Below are positions 45,058 to 54,322 of a stretch of DNA of 64,000 bases, in pieces. The translations under genes were made by a program, and so were the position numbers. The stretch spans positions 4,633,001 to 4,697,000 of the forward strand of contig JHVA01000001.1 of the NCBI GenBank assembly GCA_000688615.1, written 5' to 3'. Position 1 is the first letter of the stretch. Each line of letters begins with the position of its first letter. The DNA is from Acidobacteriaceae bacterium KBS 146. GTDB taxonomy: Bacteria; Acidobacteriota; Terriglobia; Terriglobales; Acidobacteriaceae. Under the pieces are notes generated by a model that was not told where the DNA came from, ran no database searches, and was given only the letters and a program-made list of their open reading frames with translations.

Positions 45058-46596
45058 ATGATTCAAGAAGAAGATTTTGATTCAACTCGATCATCGCTCA
45101 CGATCAAACAATGCCTCGCTGCACTGCGAAGGCATGCTCATTTGGTGATCGCCTCCAGTCTCGCCATTCTGACTGCAGGAGTCGTAGGAACGTCACTGTT
45201 GCCTAATATTTTTTCTGCGACGACGACCATTCTGGTCGACCCACAGAGGATTCCCGAACGATATGTCGCGTCGACGATCACTGCCGATCCAAACGCGCGG
45301 ATGAATACCCTCACCCAGCAGGTCCTTAGTGCCAGTCGCCTTCAAGAGATCATCGATAAAAACAATCTCTATCCGGGAATGCGGAAGAAGTCTTCAAGAG
45401 AAGAAGTTCTTGATTACATGCGATCAAAGACTAAGATCGATATAAAGCCGAGTCCGGAACCTGAACAGGGGCTAAGCAGCTTCAGTATTACTTACGAGAG
45501 CACGGACCGTGCTCAGGTAGCGTCAATCACAAATCAGCTGGCGTCCAGCTTTATTGCTTGGAATCTGAAGGCTCGTGAGCAGCAGGCGCTGGGAACGACC
45601 CAATTTCTTTCCAGTGAACTTGATCAAGCCAAAAGGAGTCTTGAGGAACAAGAGGCTGCACTCCAGGCATATCGCATGCAGCATGCCGGTGCGACCCCTG
45701 ACGCGTTGACTGGAAATCTGCAAGCGCTCTCGCGATTGCAGGCAGAGAGTGAATCCAATGCGGACGCTATCAGCAGACTAGATCAGGAGCGGATCCTATT
45801 GACCCAGGTAAGATCCGCAGATCCCCATGAAGCCCCGTTGACGGATCGTGACCGTCTAATGCAGGAAAGACGCCGGCTAGAGACCGAACGCTGGAACCTC
45901 AAACGACAGTTCACCGATAGTTATCCAGACGTGATTGTAGTCACGGAGCAATTGAAGATGGTCAATGCTCGTCTTGCCAACACACCTGAATCTGCCGGGA
46001 ATACAAGTGAACAGGTTGATTCCAATACTAAGGTTCGTCTTGCGCTGATTGAAAAAGAGCTACAACGCCACCATGAATTGCAAGCGAAGTTGCAACGCCA
46101 GATGCAGTCTTTTCAGGGAAAGGTTGACTCCGTGCCAGTTCTTGAAACGCACCTGACCGAACTCTCTCGCAACTACGAAGTTTCGCGGCAGAATTATCAA
46201 TCACTCCTGGATAAAACGCTCTCGGCGGGGATGTCTGAAGAGCTTGAGCGAAAACAGCAGGCCGAGCGATTTACGATTCTCGATCCGGCCAAGACCCCGG
46301 AAAAGCCAATCAAGCCGAAGAGGATTCCATTTTTTGTTGGCTCTATCGTGGCGTCGTTAATCTTCCCACTAGGACTAACGATTCTCTTCGAGACTCTAAG
46401 TGGTGCATTTAAAAGTGAAGCTCAGCTGAAAGAGATGCTACCACCTAAAATTCCTATCCTTGGAACGATTCCGCCCATTATGAATCGAGTAGATATTCGT
46501 CGAACGAAGCTGATGACGGCTCAAACTTGCTTTTTGATAGTAATTACGTTCACTGCGCTCATAATCTTTCTTTTTAGGGTCAGGCCAATTGTATGA
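45058..46596 (+). CDS. Wzz/GumC-like polysaccharide co-polymerase
   Basis: The protein has 512 residues from ATG 45058, four bases after the barrel gene; an in-frame reading back to 44962 runs into that gene. It has an N-terminal membrane helix (about 30-50), a Wzz domain (TTILVDPQRIPERYV), a long coiled-coil (about 180-360, e.g. LDQAKRSLEEQEAALQAY), a GNVR-like segment (LTELSRNYEVSRQNYQSLL), and C-terminal membrane helices (about 427-445 and 485-508). It lacks a kinase domain; the kinase is encoded by the next gene, overlapping by ATGA. The pair controls chain length and export of the polysaccharide in the inner membrane. Confidence 0.87.
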   Translation: MIQEEDFDSTRSSLTIKQCLAALRRHAHLVIASSLAILTAGVVGTSLLPNIFSATTTILVDPQRIPERYVASTITADPNARMNTLTQQVLSASRLQEIIDKNNLYPGMRKKSSREEVLDYMRSKTKIDIKPSPEPEQGLSSFSITYESTDRAQVASITNQLASSFIAWNLKAREQQALGTTQFLSSELDQAKRSLEEQEAALQAYRMQHAGATPDALTGNLQALSRLQAESESNADAISRLDQERILLTQVRSADPHEAPLTDRDRLMQERRRLETERWNLKRQFTDSYPDVIVVTEQLKMVNARLANTPESAGNTSEQVDSNTKVRLALIEKELQRHHELQAKLQRQMQSFQGKVDSVPVLETHLTELSRNYEVSRQNYQSLLDKTLSAGMSEELERKQQAERFTILDPAKTPEKPIKPKRIPFFVGSIVASLIFPLGLTILFETLSGAFKSEAQLKEMLPPKIPILGTIPPIMNRVDIRRTKLMTAQTCFLIVITFTALIIFLFRVRPIV

Positions 46597-47348
46597 GTAC
46601 AATTCTCGGATTAGATGTCTCAAGCGTGGCGCGTCCTGGAGCTCGAAAATTTCCGTCACCTGAAAAACGGGTCGCGATCTATCCCGATCGCAAATCCCGC
46701 CTCGTCTTTCTTACGGAACCGGCAGGGCTTGCTGTGGAGCGATATAGGTTGCTACGGCGACGTTTATGCACACTTTACCCTCAAGGTGGCGTTCTACTGA
46801 TCACAAGCCCTAATCCGGGAGAGGGAAAGACGTTGACCTCAGTAAATCTCGCCTGGGCTCTCGCAGAAGCGAATTATCCCGCTTGTCTCGTCGATCTCGA
46901 TTTCAGGGCACCCGGCGTCTCGCGAACTCTGAACCACAAGTTTGAACACGGTGGAGTGAGGGAGGTGCTTGAATCCCAAGCAGAAATTAGCGACCTAATC
47001 TGCAGGATTAGCGAACATCCACTACATGTCTTAGGAATCAAAGAACGGATGAGTTCGCCGGGCCACCTCCTCTACTCTCAATCCTTACCGTCGATGCTTG
47101 CAGATCTCCGAGCCAGATTTCAGTGGGTCATCTTGGATTTTGCGCCGGTGATCCCAATGGCTGACGTCTCCGAGGTTATTCCTTACGTCAACGGAGCAAT
47201 TTTGGTTATTCGAAATGGAAAGACCGAAAAAGATATGCTTGCGCCCGCGTTGGAGGCTATTGGATCGAAACTTTGGGGCGTCGTGATGAATGATTGCCCG
47301 ATCAACGGCAGCTCTTATTACGGGTACTATGGATGCCGAAAAGATTAG
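46593..47348 (+). CDS. CpsD/CapB-type bacterial tyrosine kinase (BY-kinase)
   Basis: The 251-residue protein has the BY-kinase P-loop (TSPNPGEGKT, about 71-80), the Walker A' motif (LVDLDFRAP, about 99-107) and a Walker B motif (WVILDFAP). The last 12 residues hold a tyrosine cluster, SSYYGYYG (Tyr242, 243, 245, 246), the usual autophosphorylation site of these kinases. It works with the membrane activator encoded just upstream, with which it overlaps by four bases. Autophosphorylation cycles are known to set polymer length and export in such systems. It is cytoplasmic and has no membrane segment of its own. Confidence 0.88.
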   Translation: MSTILGLDVSSVARPGARKFPSPEKRVAIYPDRKSRLVFLTEPAGLAVERYRLLRRRLCTLYPQGGVLLITSPNPGEGKTLTSVNLAWALAEANYPACLVDLDFRAPGVSRTLNHKFEHGGVREVLESQAEISDLICRISEHPLHVLGIKERMSSPGHLLYSQSLPSMLADLRARFQWVILDFAPVIPMADVSEVIPYVNGAILVIRNGKTEKDMLAPALEAIGSKLWGVVMNDCPINGSSYYGYYGCRKD

Positions 47349-47766
47349 ATGCTCCGTCATGTTTAGACGATTGCTCCATTCGAGGAGATCCAAGATGCGA
47401 CTTCTTCAGAATGGTGAGCTTGTGCATACAGTCTGCAAACGATTGGTAGGCAATGACAGCCGTACGCCCCTTTATTCCAACACCAGAGCGGCTGATGATC
47501 TTCCTGTCTTATATTCTTCAGGTTGAACAAGGCCACGAAGGACGGGAAGCTCTAGAGTAGGTCGCGAATGGAATTGCGGGTGAGCAAGAAAGTGCACAGC
47601 AAAATAGTTCTTTAGAGTGGCTGGCAATTCAATTGCTTAACTCATGACTGTTACTAAGCATGTATTAATTCCCTGTCGGTTCCTGCGTACCGTAATCCTC
47701 GTACGAGAAAACGGCGCAGCTCAAGTAAGCAAGGGTTCAGTCATTTCGCACTTCAAGGACTTCTAG
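47349..47766. other. intergenic region between kinase and sugar transferase
   Basis: About 420 bases without a recognisable gene separate the export operon from the sugar transferase. The region contains the sigma-54-type element listed separately, so the downstream genes probably have their own promoter. No terminator hairpin is evident. Confidence 0.45.
47621..47637 (+). promoter_or_regulatory. sigma-54-type -24/-12 promoter element upstream of the sugar transferase
   Basis: CTGGCAATTCAATTGCT matches the sigma-54 consensus at nearly every defined position (TGGCA at -24, TTGCT at -12, GG-N10-GC). It is the best match in the window. The start would be near 47648, about 119 bases before the ATG. 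Confidence 0.58.
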
Positions 47767-48915
47767 ATGGCTATCCAAAAATCGGCTCTCCTTACGTGGG
47801 CAGATGACGCCTCGTACGAAAAGACTCCGGACGGTGCCTTCGATTCGCTGCTGGATAACCCTGTGATGCCAGAAGCAGCCTTCATTCGTATGCTTCGGCT
47901 AGAGCGCCGTAGAACAGAACGCTCCGGTCGTCAGTTTATGCTCGTCCTAATCAGCAGCGAACATTTTCATTGCGACGCCGAGAGCGACTTACTTGATTAT
48001 GTCGTCACCGCAGTGTCAAGCGTCACACGCGAAACCGACATTTTGGGCTGGTATCAACAGGGGACGGCGTTAGGGCTTTTAATGACAGAACTTGGCCAAA
48101 CAAACTCCCTGACTACCGAGACGATTGCGAAAAAACTTGTGATGGCAGTTCAAGAAAAGATCTCAGCAGAAAGCTTCCAAAAAATTTCGTTTCAGTTCCG
48201 TCTGTTTCCCCAAGAAATAGAGAAATCTTGTGAAAATGATGATAATCAGATCCACTACCCGGATATTACGCGAAAGCACCAGTCGAAATATTCTTCCGGC
48301 CACGCTCTCAAAAGGGTTCTTGATATTGCAGGAAGTCTTTTTGCCTTCACCGCGTTTATGCCAGTGTTTATACTCATCGGACTTCTTGTAAAGCTGACCT
48401 CCCGGGGTCCAATCCTGTTTTGTCAAAAGCGAGTTGGACAGTACGGTAAGGAATTCAACTTTTATAAATTCAGAACCATGTACACGGGGAATAATCCGCG
48501 GATTCACCAAGATTATGTAGCAAAGCTGATCGCAGGAAATCTTGATGAAGCAGATGGGATTTACAAGATCGTGAATGACCCTCGAATCACGCCATTAGGC
48601 CGATTTCTTCGAAAGAGCAGTCTCGATGAACTTCCGCAATTCGTAAACATTCTTAAGAATGACATGTCGCTTGTTGGACCGCGGCCACCACTTCCATATG
48701 AATTTGAGCGCTATCAGACATGGCATAAACGACGAGTGCTTGAGCTAAAACCTGGGCTTACCGGGCTATGGCAAGTTGAAGGGAGATCTCGTACGACGTT
48801 CGATGAGATGGTTCGAATGGATCTCAGATACGCAATCGAGCGATCTTTATGGTTTGACGTGAAAATCCTTTTACAAACTCCATCTGCAATATTTTCTGGC
48901 CGCGGAGCCTGCTGA
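47767..48915 (+). CDS. sugar transferase (polyprenyl-phosphate glycosylphosphotransferase) with degenerate cyclase-like N-domain
   Basis: The protein has 382 residues; AAGGA lies 7 bases before ATG 47767. Residues about 185-382 are a complete bacterial sugar transferase domain: membrane helix (SLFAFTAFMPVFILIGLLV), then RGPILFCQKRVG, YKFRTM, SLDELPQFVNIL, SLVGPRPP, PGLTGLWQV. It should transfer the first sugar phosphate to undecaprenyl phosphate. The N-terminal ~150 residues are not the usual membrane domain; they resemble a GGDEF/cyclase-type fold (RRRTERSGRQFMLVLI, ETDILGWYQQGTALGLLM) in which the GGDEF signature itself is missing. It starts the second transcription unit of the EPS locus. 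Confidence 0.85.
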   Translation: MAIQKSALLTWADDASYEKTPDGAFDSLLDNPVMPEAAFIRMLRLERRRTERSGRQFMLVLISSEHFHCDAESDLLDYVVTAVSSVTRETDILGWYQQGTALGLLMTELGQTNSLTTETIAKKLVMAVQEKISAESFQKISFQFRLFPQEIEKSCENDDNQIHYPDITRKHQSKYSSGHALKRVLDIAGSLFAFTAFMPVFILIGLLVKLTSRGPILFCQKRVGQYGKEFNFYKFRTMYTGNNPRIHQDYVAKLIAGNLDEADGIYKIVNDPRITPLGRFLRKSSLDELPQFVNILKNDMSLVGPRPPLPYEFERYQTWHKRRVLELKPGLTGLWQVEGRSRTTFDEMVRMDLRYAIERSLWFDVKILLQTPSAIFSGRGAC

Positions 48916-48944
48916 TTTGTTGCGGTACTGATTGGGACCTAGTT

Positions 48945-50540
48945 ATGGCTACAATTCCAAGCACCAATTCGACTGTCGAAACATTATCGGAAGAAATTGG
49001 GAGCCGTTCGCAAGTCTCGTCAAAAAAAAGCACTCACGGGGAGATTTTAAAATCCTCTGCGCTCGTCGGGGGATCTTCGCTCGTAAATATTTGCGTAGGG
49101 ATCGTTCGCACAAAAGCCATGGCAATCCTTTTAGGTCCCGCAGGATTTGGTCTGTTCGGTATTTATAATTCGGTTGCAAACATCACCCAAACTTTGGCTG
49201 GAATGGGAGTCAACAGCAGCGGTGTCCGCCAGATTGCGGAGGCGGCCAGTTCTGGAGGAGATGAGCGCGTAGCACGAACTGCTGCGGTGTTGCGTCTCGT
49301 CTCAATCTTTCTGGGATGTGTAGGAGCCGCCTTTCTTATTGTGTTTTCCAAGCAAGTCTCGGCGATCACATTCGGCAACCGCGGCAACGCCTCAGACATT
49401 GCTCTGCTTTCTGTCGTCGTATTTCTTATGCTTGTTTCTGCCGGCCAGAGTGCTCTTATTCAGGGAGTCAGAAGAATTGCTGACCTGGCGAGAATGAATA
49501 CATTAGGCGCTATTTCGGCAACTTTATTTAGTATTCCGCTGGTCTATTATTTTCGCGAGCAAGGAGTCGTGCCGGCGCTCATTGCGGTAGCCGCGATGAC
49601 ACTACTAGCGTCCTGGTGGTACAGCCGGAAGATAAAAATAAATTCCTTCGCTTTTGATATTGCGGCCATGTGGCAAGAGACAAGCGGACTGTTGAAGCTT
49701 GGATTTGCATTTATGTCCAGCGGTCTAATGACAATGGGAGTCGCTTACGTCGTCCGTTTAACAATCCTTCGTAAACTTGGGGTTGAAGCGACCGGTCTTT
49801 ACCAAGCTGCCTGGACTCTCGGCGGTTTGTATGTTGGCTTCATCTTGCAGGCGATGGGGGCTGACTTCTACCCGCGGCTCACCGCCACCGCAAATGACAA
49901 CTACGAGTGCAACAGGCTGGTGAACGAACAGACAGAAATTGGCGTTCTTCTAGCGGGCCCTGGAGTATTGGCGACTCTAACCTTCGCTCCATTAGTCCTT
50001 GGAATCTTTTACAGTGCTAAGTTTATCGAGGCAGTACCGATTCTTCGATGGCTAAGTCTCGGGACTGTGCTACAGGTCATAACGTGGCCGATGGGATTTA
50101 TCGTTATAGCAAAAGCGAGACAGAAGTTATTTTTTCTGTGCGAAACAGCGTGGGCTGTCGTCAGCTTGCTTCTTGCATGGCTATGCGTAATCAAGTTCGG
50201 TCTAGCTGGCGCGGGCGTAGCTTTTTTCGGATCATACATATTTCATGGTTTGATGATGTATGTCGTCGCCCGCCATCTCACCGATTTCAGATGGTCTAAC
50301 GAAAATAGGCGGATTTTAGTCCTTTATCTGATCTTGATCTCTATCGTATTCGTTAATCTCTATTTGCTTCCCTCAATTCCTGCACTGTGCATTGGAGGAC
50401 TGGCGATTCTTCTGAGTAGCATTTATTCCATCTGGATTCTGATGAATTTGATTTCTGTGGAGAACGATGGCTTTCTCGGCCGCTTTATACGACGTTTGAG
50501 CCCAGTGGTCATACGCGCGAGGAAAATGATAGCGGGATGA
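48945..50540 (+). CDS. Wzx-type O-antigen/polysaccharide flippase
   Basis: The 531-residue protein has a ~30-residue polar N-terminus and then about 13-14 hydrophobic helices. The early sequence SALVGGSSLVNICVGIVRTKAMAILLGPAGFG is typical of the polysaccharide transporter (MOP/Wzx) family, as is GVEATGLYQAAWTLGG in the middle. It should flip the undecaprenyl-linked repeat unit across the inner membrane. It starts 29 bp after the sugar transferase and is followed by a glycosyltransferase and a polymerase, the standard Wzx/Wzy order. Confidence 0.86.
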   Translation: MATIPSTNSTVETLSEEIGSRSQVSSKKSTHGEILKSSALVGGSSLVNICVGIVRTKAMAILLGPAGFGLFGIYNSVANITQTLAGMGVNSSGVRQIAEAASSGGDERVARTAAVLRLVSIFLGCVGAAFLIVFSKQVSAITFGNRGNASDIALLSVVVFLMLVSAGQSALIQGVRRIADLARMNTLGAISATLFSIPLVYYFREQGVVPALIAVAAMTLLASWWYSRKIKINSFAFDIAAMWQETSGLLKLGFAFMSSGLMTMGVAYVVRLTILRKLGVEATGLYQAAWTLGGLYVGFILQAMGADFYPRLTATANDNYECNRLVNEQTEIGVLLAGPGVLATLTFAPLVLGIFYSAKFIEAVPILRWLSLGTVLQVITWPMGFIVIAKARQKLFFLCETAWAVVSLLLAWLCVIKFGLAGAGVAFFGSYIFHGLMMYVVARHLTDFRWSNENRRILVLYLILISIVFVNLYLLPSIPALCIGGLAILLSSIYSIWILMNLISVENDGFLGRFIRRLSPVVIRARKMIAG

Positions 50541-50592
50541 CAACACACTTTAAAAACGATCGAGCTCATTTTTCAATAAGGTGAATGTCATT

Positions 50593-51549
50593 ATGCAGCC
50601 TATTGAACTTTCTATTGTGATTGTGAATTGGAAGTCAAAAGAATTTGTTGAGCAATGTCTCAAGAGTATTTATACCCATAGCAAGTCAATCAATTCCGAG
50701 ATTATTGTTATTGACAATGCCTCGTACGACGGCTGCAGGGAAATGCTGCAACGTGGATTTCCCCGCGTTATATTCATCCAAAGTGATGAGAACCTCGGTT
50801 TCGCGCGCGCCAATAATCTCGCATACAGCAAAAGTCGAGGCCAAAATATTCTCTTTCTGAATCCGGATACGGAGATTCGGGTGGATGCGCTTCAGAGCCT
50901 GTTGAACGCACTGAAAATGATTCCGAATGCGGGTATGGTTGGCGCCAAATTGCTGAATTCTGACAACACCTTGCAAACCACCTGCATTACGGCGCTTCCC
51001 TCTATACTCAATCAGGCTTTGGCTTCAAATTATTTACGTAAACATTTTCCCAACTGGTCTATCTGGGGGATGCGCTCACTTTACTCAACCAGACAGGATG
51101 CGTTCCCGGTAGAAGCTATTTCAGGAGCGTGTATGTTGGCGAAGCGAGAGATTTTAGATCGAATTGGCTGCTTTACAACTGACTACTTCATGTATGCAGA
51201 AGATATGGATCTTTGCAGTAAGGTGAATAAAACAGGAATGAAGATCTACTACGTTCCCCGGGCGGTGGTTGTGCATCACGGGGGCGGAAGCAGTTCTTCT
51301 CATTCCGAAAGCAATTTTAGTTCGGTAATGCAACGTGAATCGCTCGCAAAGTTCTTCGAATTGCATCATGGCCGTGGTTACGCGTTGATGTATAGAACAA
51401 GCACTGCGGTTGTTTCCATTTTAAGAATGGCAGCAATTGTTGTGAGTTGTCCCATTACGATTTGCAGAAGCGGCTATCAATCTTTTTTCAGAATGTCAAG
51501 TAAGTGGTCCTCGATTCTTTGCTGGGCAATTGATGTAAGCCGGTGGTAA
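50593..51549 (+). CDS. family 2 glycosyltransferase (rhamnosyltransferase-like)
   Basis: The protein has 318 residues from ATG 50593; AAGGTG lies 10 bases upstream, and a GTG at 50581 is an alternative. The GT-A domain is complete: LSIVIVNWKSKEFVEQCL, VIDNASYDG, NLGFARANN, the DxD-type NPDTEI, and the acceptor-site region SGACMLAKREI then FMYAEDMDLC. This is the pattern of WcaA/RfbN-like rhamnosyl- or related transferases. A hydrophobic C-terminal segment may attach it to the membrane. It should add a sugar to the lipid-linked repeat unit. Confidence 0.85.
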   Translation: MQPIELSIVIVNWKSKEFVEQCLKSIYTHSKSINSEIIVIDNASYDGCREMLQRGFPRVIFIQSDENLGFARANNLAYSKSRGQNILFLNPDTEIRVDALQSLLNALKMIPNAGMVGAKLLNSDNTLQTTCITALPSILNQALASNYLRKHFPNWSIWGMRSLYSTRQDAFPVEAISGACMLAKREILDRIGCFTTDYFMYAEDMDLCSKVNKTGMKIYYVPRAVVVHHGGGSSSSHSESNFSSVMQRESLAKFFELHHGRGYALMYRTSTAVVSILRMAAIVVSCPITICRSGYQSFFRMSSKWSSILCWAIDVSRW

Positions 51550-51583
51550 TCGATGTTCTCGGTTAAGTGAGATAGGTTCAGCG

Positions 51584-53053
51584 ATGCTTATTGTCTTGTT
51601 CATGCAAGTGGTAATAATTATTAGCTTGATTGCCTCGGCAAGACGCCGAATCGAAAATGCTCTACCACTGTTTTGCTTCTTTTTGACCCTCATGCCTCTT
51701 GAGGCGAAGCTTGTTATTCCTGGCCTCTTTGACCTCAATATTATGAGAGTATCCTTGCTCACACTGCTTGGGCTCTTTCTCTTCAAAAAGGAAAAATATC
51801 GCCGGGATAAACTTCCTCTTCTTAACTTGATGTATTTGCATGTGGCATGGGCTCTATGCTCAACAATATACTCGTTGTCTTTCGTTACAAGCATTAAGCA
51901 GTTATTGGCACAATTGGTTGAATTTTACCTTATGTACTATCTGCTTGTACGCATCGTGACGAGCATAGAGACGATTCATAAAATGCTTTTTGCGATAACG
52001 ATGGCAATCGGGGTCTGCTGCTTATTTTCTATATTTGAGGTCTATGCATCCTGGAGCATTCTGAGGATTTTTCCCGCGAGTAACTGGATCACTTATAACG
52101 GTGGTTTAGATCCCCTCTATTCCGAACTGGGTCGAGGTTTGCGGGTGCGATCGACATTTCCACACCCGATTTTGTTCGGAGACGCTCTCGCCGTCAGCAT
52201 CATCCTGAGTTTGTATCTGCTGGGATACTGGGCTAAGGGGAAGCAGCGCCTATTTCTGTGGAGCAGTCTGCTGCTTATGTTTTGGTCGATTTACAAAACT
52301 CAAAGTAGAGGGCCATGGCTCGCCACTATAATCTGCTCATTCTTGATGTTTTTGATGATCCAGAAAAATGTAAGAAAGTATCTGATGACGGCTTTTATGC
52401 TGGCGCTGGTCGTTTTACTCGCTCGGCCTGGCGTGTGGAAGTCCATCGACGCTTTGTATCAAGCCAGTACCGATCCGAATCAGCCAGTTGGCACGTCCTA
52501 TCTTTACCGTAATGCTTTAGCCGACTCTATCGTGAGTGCCGTGCAAAAAGAGCCGGGGCGGATGCTCTTGGGATATGGCCTCGGTACCTTTCGAGAGCTA
52601 GGGCTTGAGGTTAATTTCTTGGGTGAAACGCGACGATGGTACACGTGTGACGATAATTGGGCCGCATTTCTTTATGAAACGGGGTATGTCGGCCTGATTC
52701 TCATTGGTGCGCTGCTACTCTGGCCTCTTTTCCTAGCTTTCAGAAATTATTGGAGATTGCCGAGACAGGAAAGCGCGCTCAGTGGAGTTCTATTCATATG
52801 CATCGCAGGATTCTATTTTTCCATGCTGAGTGTGGCTTCTTATAGTTGGGGACAGCAGGGTTATATGAACTGGGTCCTAATATCAATGTCTATAAGTCTT
52901 CCTGGAATTGCGCGACAGCGAAAACTGATCCTCACAACCAAAGCTAAGACTGGGGATGAAGGGGGACCGGATAGGACGAGTGACTTGGCAAAAATATCAC
53001 GTTCGACGGAAGTTGCCGATGATCAACTCGTTCATGCTCACTCTAGTGGTTAG
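51584..53053 (+). CDS. Wzy/WaaL-type O-antigen polymerase or ligase
   Basis: The 489-residue protein has about 11-12 hydrophobic helices and one large periplasmic loop before the last helices (about 290-360: DALYQASTDPNQPVGTSYLYRN, GYGLGTFRELG, CDDNWAAFLYETGYVG). A T/S-R-GP(W) motif (QSRGPWLAT) and this loop pattern are typical of the O-antigen ligase/polymerase family (PF04932). In an operon with Wzx and Wzz it is best read as the polymerase. It ends 15 bp from the convergent glycosyltransferase gene. The last ~60 residues are polar and probably cytoplasmic. Confidence 0.8.
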   Translation: MLIVLFMQVVIIISLIASARRRIENALPLFCFFLTLMPLEAKLVIPGLFDLNIMRVSLLTLLGLFLFKKEKYRRDKLPLLNLMYLHVAWALCSTIYSLSFVTSIKQLLAQLVEFYLMYYLLVRIVTSIETIHKMLFAITMAIGVCCLFSIFEVYASWSILRIFPASNWITYNGGLDPLYSELGRGLRVRSTFPHPILFGDALAVSIILSLYLLGYWAKGKQRLFLWSSLLLMFWSIYKTQSRGPWLATIICSFLMFLMIQKNVRKYLMTAFMLALVVLLARPGVWKSIDALYQASTDPNQPVGTSYLYRNALADSIVSAVQKEPGRMLLGYGLGTFRELGLEVNFLGETRRWYTCDDNWAAFLYETGYVGLILIGALLLWPLFLAFRNYWRLPRQESALSGVLFICIAGFYFSMLSVASYSWGQQGYMNWVLISMSISLPGIARQRKLILTTKAKTGDEGGPDRTSDLAKISRSTEVADDQLVHAHSSG

Positions 53054-53068
53054 ATCCGCGATCTGTAT

Positions 53069-54322
53069 CTAATCAGTAGAGTGTTTTGTCTGCATACCAA
53101 GTTCGGCAAGCGCACGCCTGAGAATCGCATCCACCGTTTCCCCTGCATGGTCCCATGTGCTACCGTGGACGCTTGATGCTGCGGTCTTTGAGAGTGATTC
53201 AAAATCTGGATTTGTGATGATTGCCTCTAGCGCATCTGCCAAGGCGTGGGGATTGGGAGCGGCATATCGCACGAAAGAGTTGTCGAGAACAACTCGGTTA
53301 TGCGTGGCATCGTTGACCACAGGTATGCAGCCAGCAGCAAGCATCTCGTGAGGAACAAGGGACACGTTCGTCATCGACAGGGATAAGCCTGCATAACACT
53401 GGTTATAGATTTGATTCAGCTTATCCGGTGAAATGTGGCCATGGTCGATGAACCGAAATGGTAGCCTCCCCATTTTGTCTCCATAGAAGTGGAGGTCAAT
53501 ATTGGGTTTCCGCCGAGCGAAAATTTCCATTGCCATAAGGCCTAGCTCAAAGCCACGACGATCCGCCTCAGGTCGTGCGTAGAATACAAGGCCCGAGCGA
53601 TTTGAAGTTTCGGAGCGCTGATAAGTTGATGAATCACAGCAGAAATTGAATGAGTCGGCTGACATCCCGAAGTCAACGCTTAGCTTCTGGGCCAGCCACT
53701 TTCCGGCCGTAATCGCATGAAAGCCCATGCGGTATGTGTTTTCAGCCAGCATACTGATTGCACCAACGGGGTGGAAATATGGTTCGTAGTCTTGCACAAA
53801 GTAGAAACGTTTGCCATGACAACGGGAGTTGAAAACGGGATATGCGGTCGGCCAAGCTGTCGCTAGAACGCCATGAGCATCTTCCATTTCCGGTCCGAGC
53901 TCCGCGACACGGCCATGGAAACCATAGTAGTCATGAACGATTGATTCGTAGTACTGGTGGTCGCTGTTGTGGAGGTTATAGAAATAAACTCGATTGACAT
54001 AGCCGTGTGATTCGAGATAGCGGATGACACGAAAAATCGTGGTATGTCCGCCAGAACCTGGTCCGGGTGGAATCATTACCCAGTTCAGATAGATTGGTTC
54101 TGCCTGCTGCGTCTCGAGAATTGGGTGTTGAAAAGGATGAGATAGATCAGCTGCTAATACTTGATCACGCCCAACTGGTAGAGGAGCATGTTTGGGCCTA
54201 ATGTAATCCGCAGCCGCCGTCCGGACAAGGTCGATGATTCTCGGTGTCTCTTTTAGAGAGAGAAGTTGTTGGAACTGCCGGTATCGTCGACCGGCCTCTT
54301 TGGTGGCATGTTTGAGGTTCAT
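53069..54322 (-). CDS. WsaF-like glycosyltransferase
   Basis: The protein has 417 residues if it starts at ATG 54322, which overlaps the upstream stop by ATGA; an ATG 16 codons earlier (54370) would overlap it by 52 bases. After a ~90-residue N-terminus come motifs of the WsaF/rhamnan-type GT4 transferases (NWVMIPPGPGSGGHTTIFRV, KRFYFVQDYEPYFHPVG, FYARPEADRRGFELGL, LSLSMTNVSLVPHEMLAAGCIPVV). The last motif includes the nucleotide-sugar-binding Glu. It probably adds rhamnose or a related sugar. It forms a pair with the family 2 transferase upstream. Confidence 0.8.
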   Translation of the reverse strand: MNLKHATKEAGRRYRQFQQLLSLKETPRIIDLVRTAAADYIRPKHAPLPVGRDQVLAADLSHPFQHPILETQQAEPIYLNWVMIPPGPGSGGHTTIFRVIRYLESHGYVNRVYFYNLHNSDHQYYESIVHDYYGFHGRVAELGPEMEDAHGVLATAWPTAYPVFNSRCHGKRFYFVQDYEPYFHPVGAISMLAENTYRMGFHAITAGKWLAQKLSVDFGMSADSFNFCCDSSTYQRSETSNRSGLVFYARPEADRRGFELGLMAMEIFARRKPNIDLHFYGDKMGRLPFRFIDHGHISPDKLNQIYNQCYAGLSLSMTNVSLVPHEMLAAGCIPVVNDATHNRVVLDNSFVRYAAPNPHALADALEAIITNPDFESLSKTAASSVHGSTWDHAGETVDAILRRALAELGMQTKHSTD

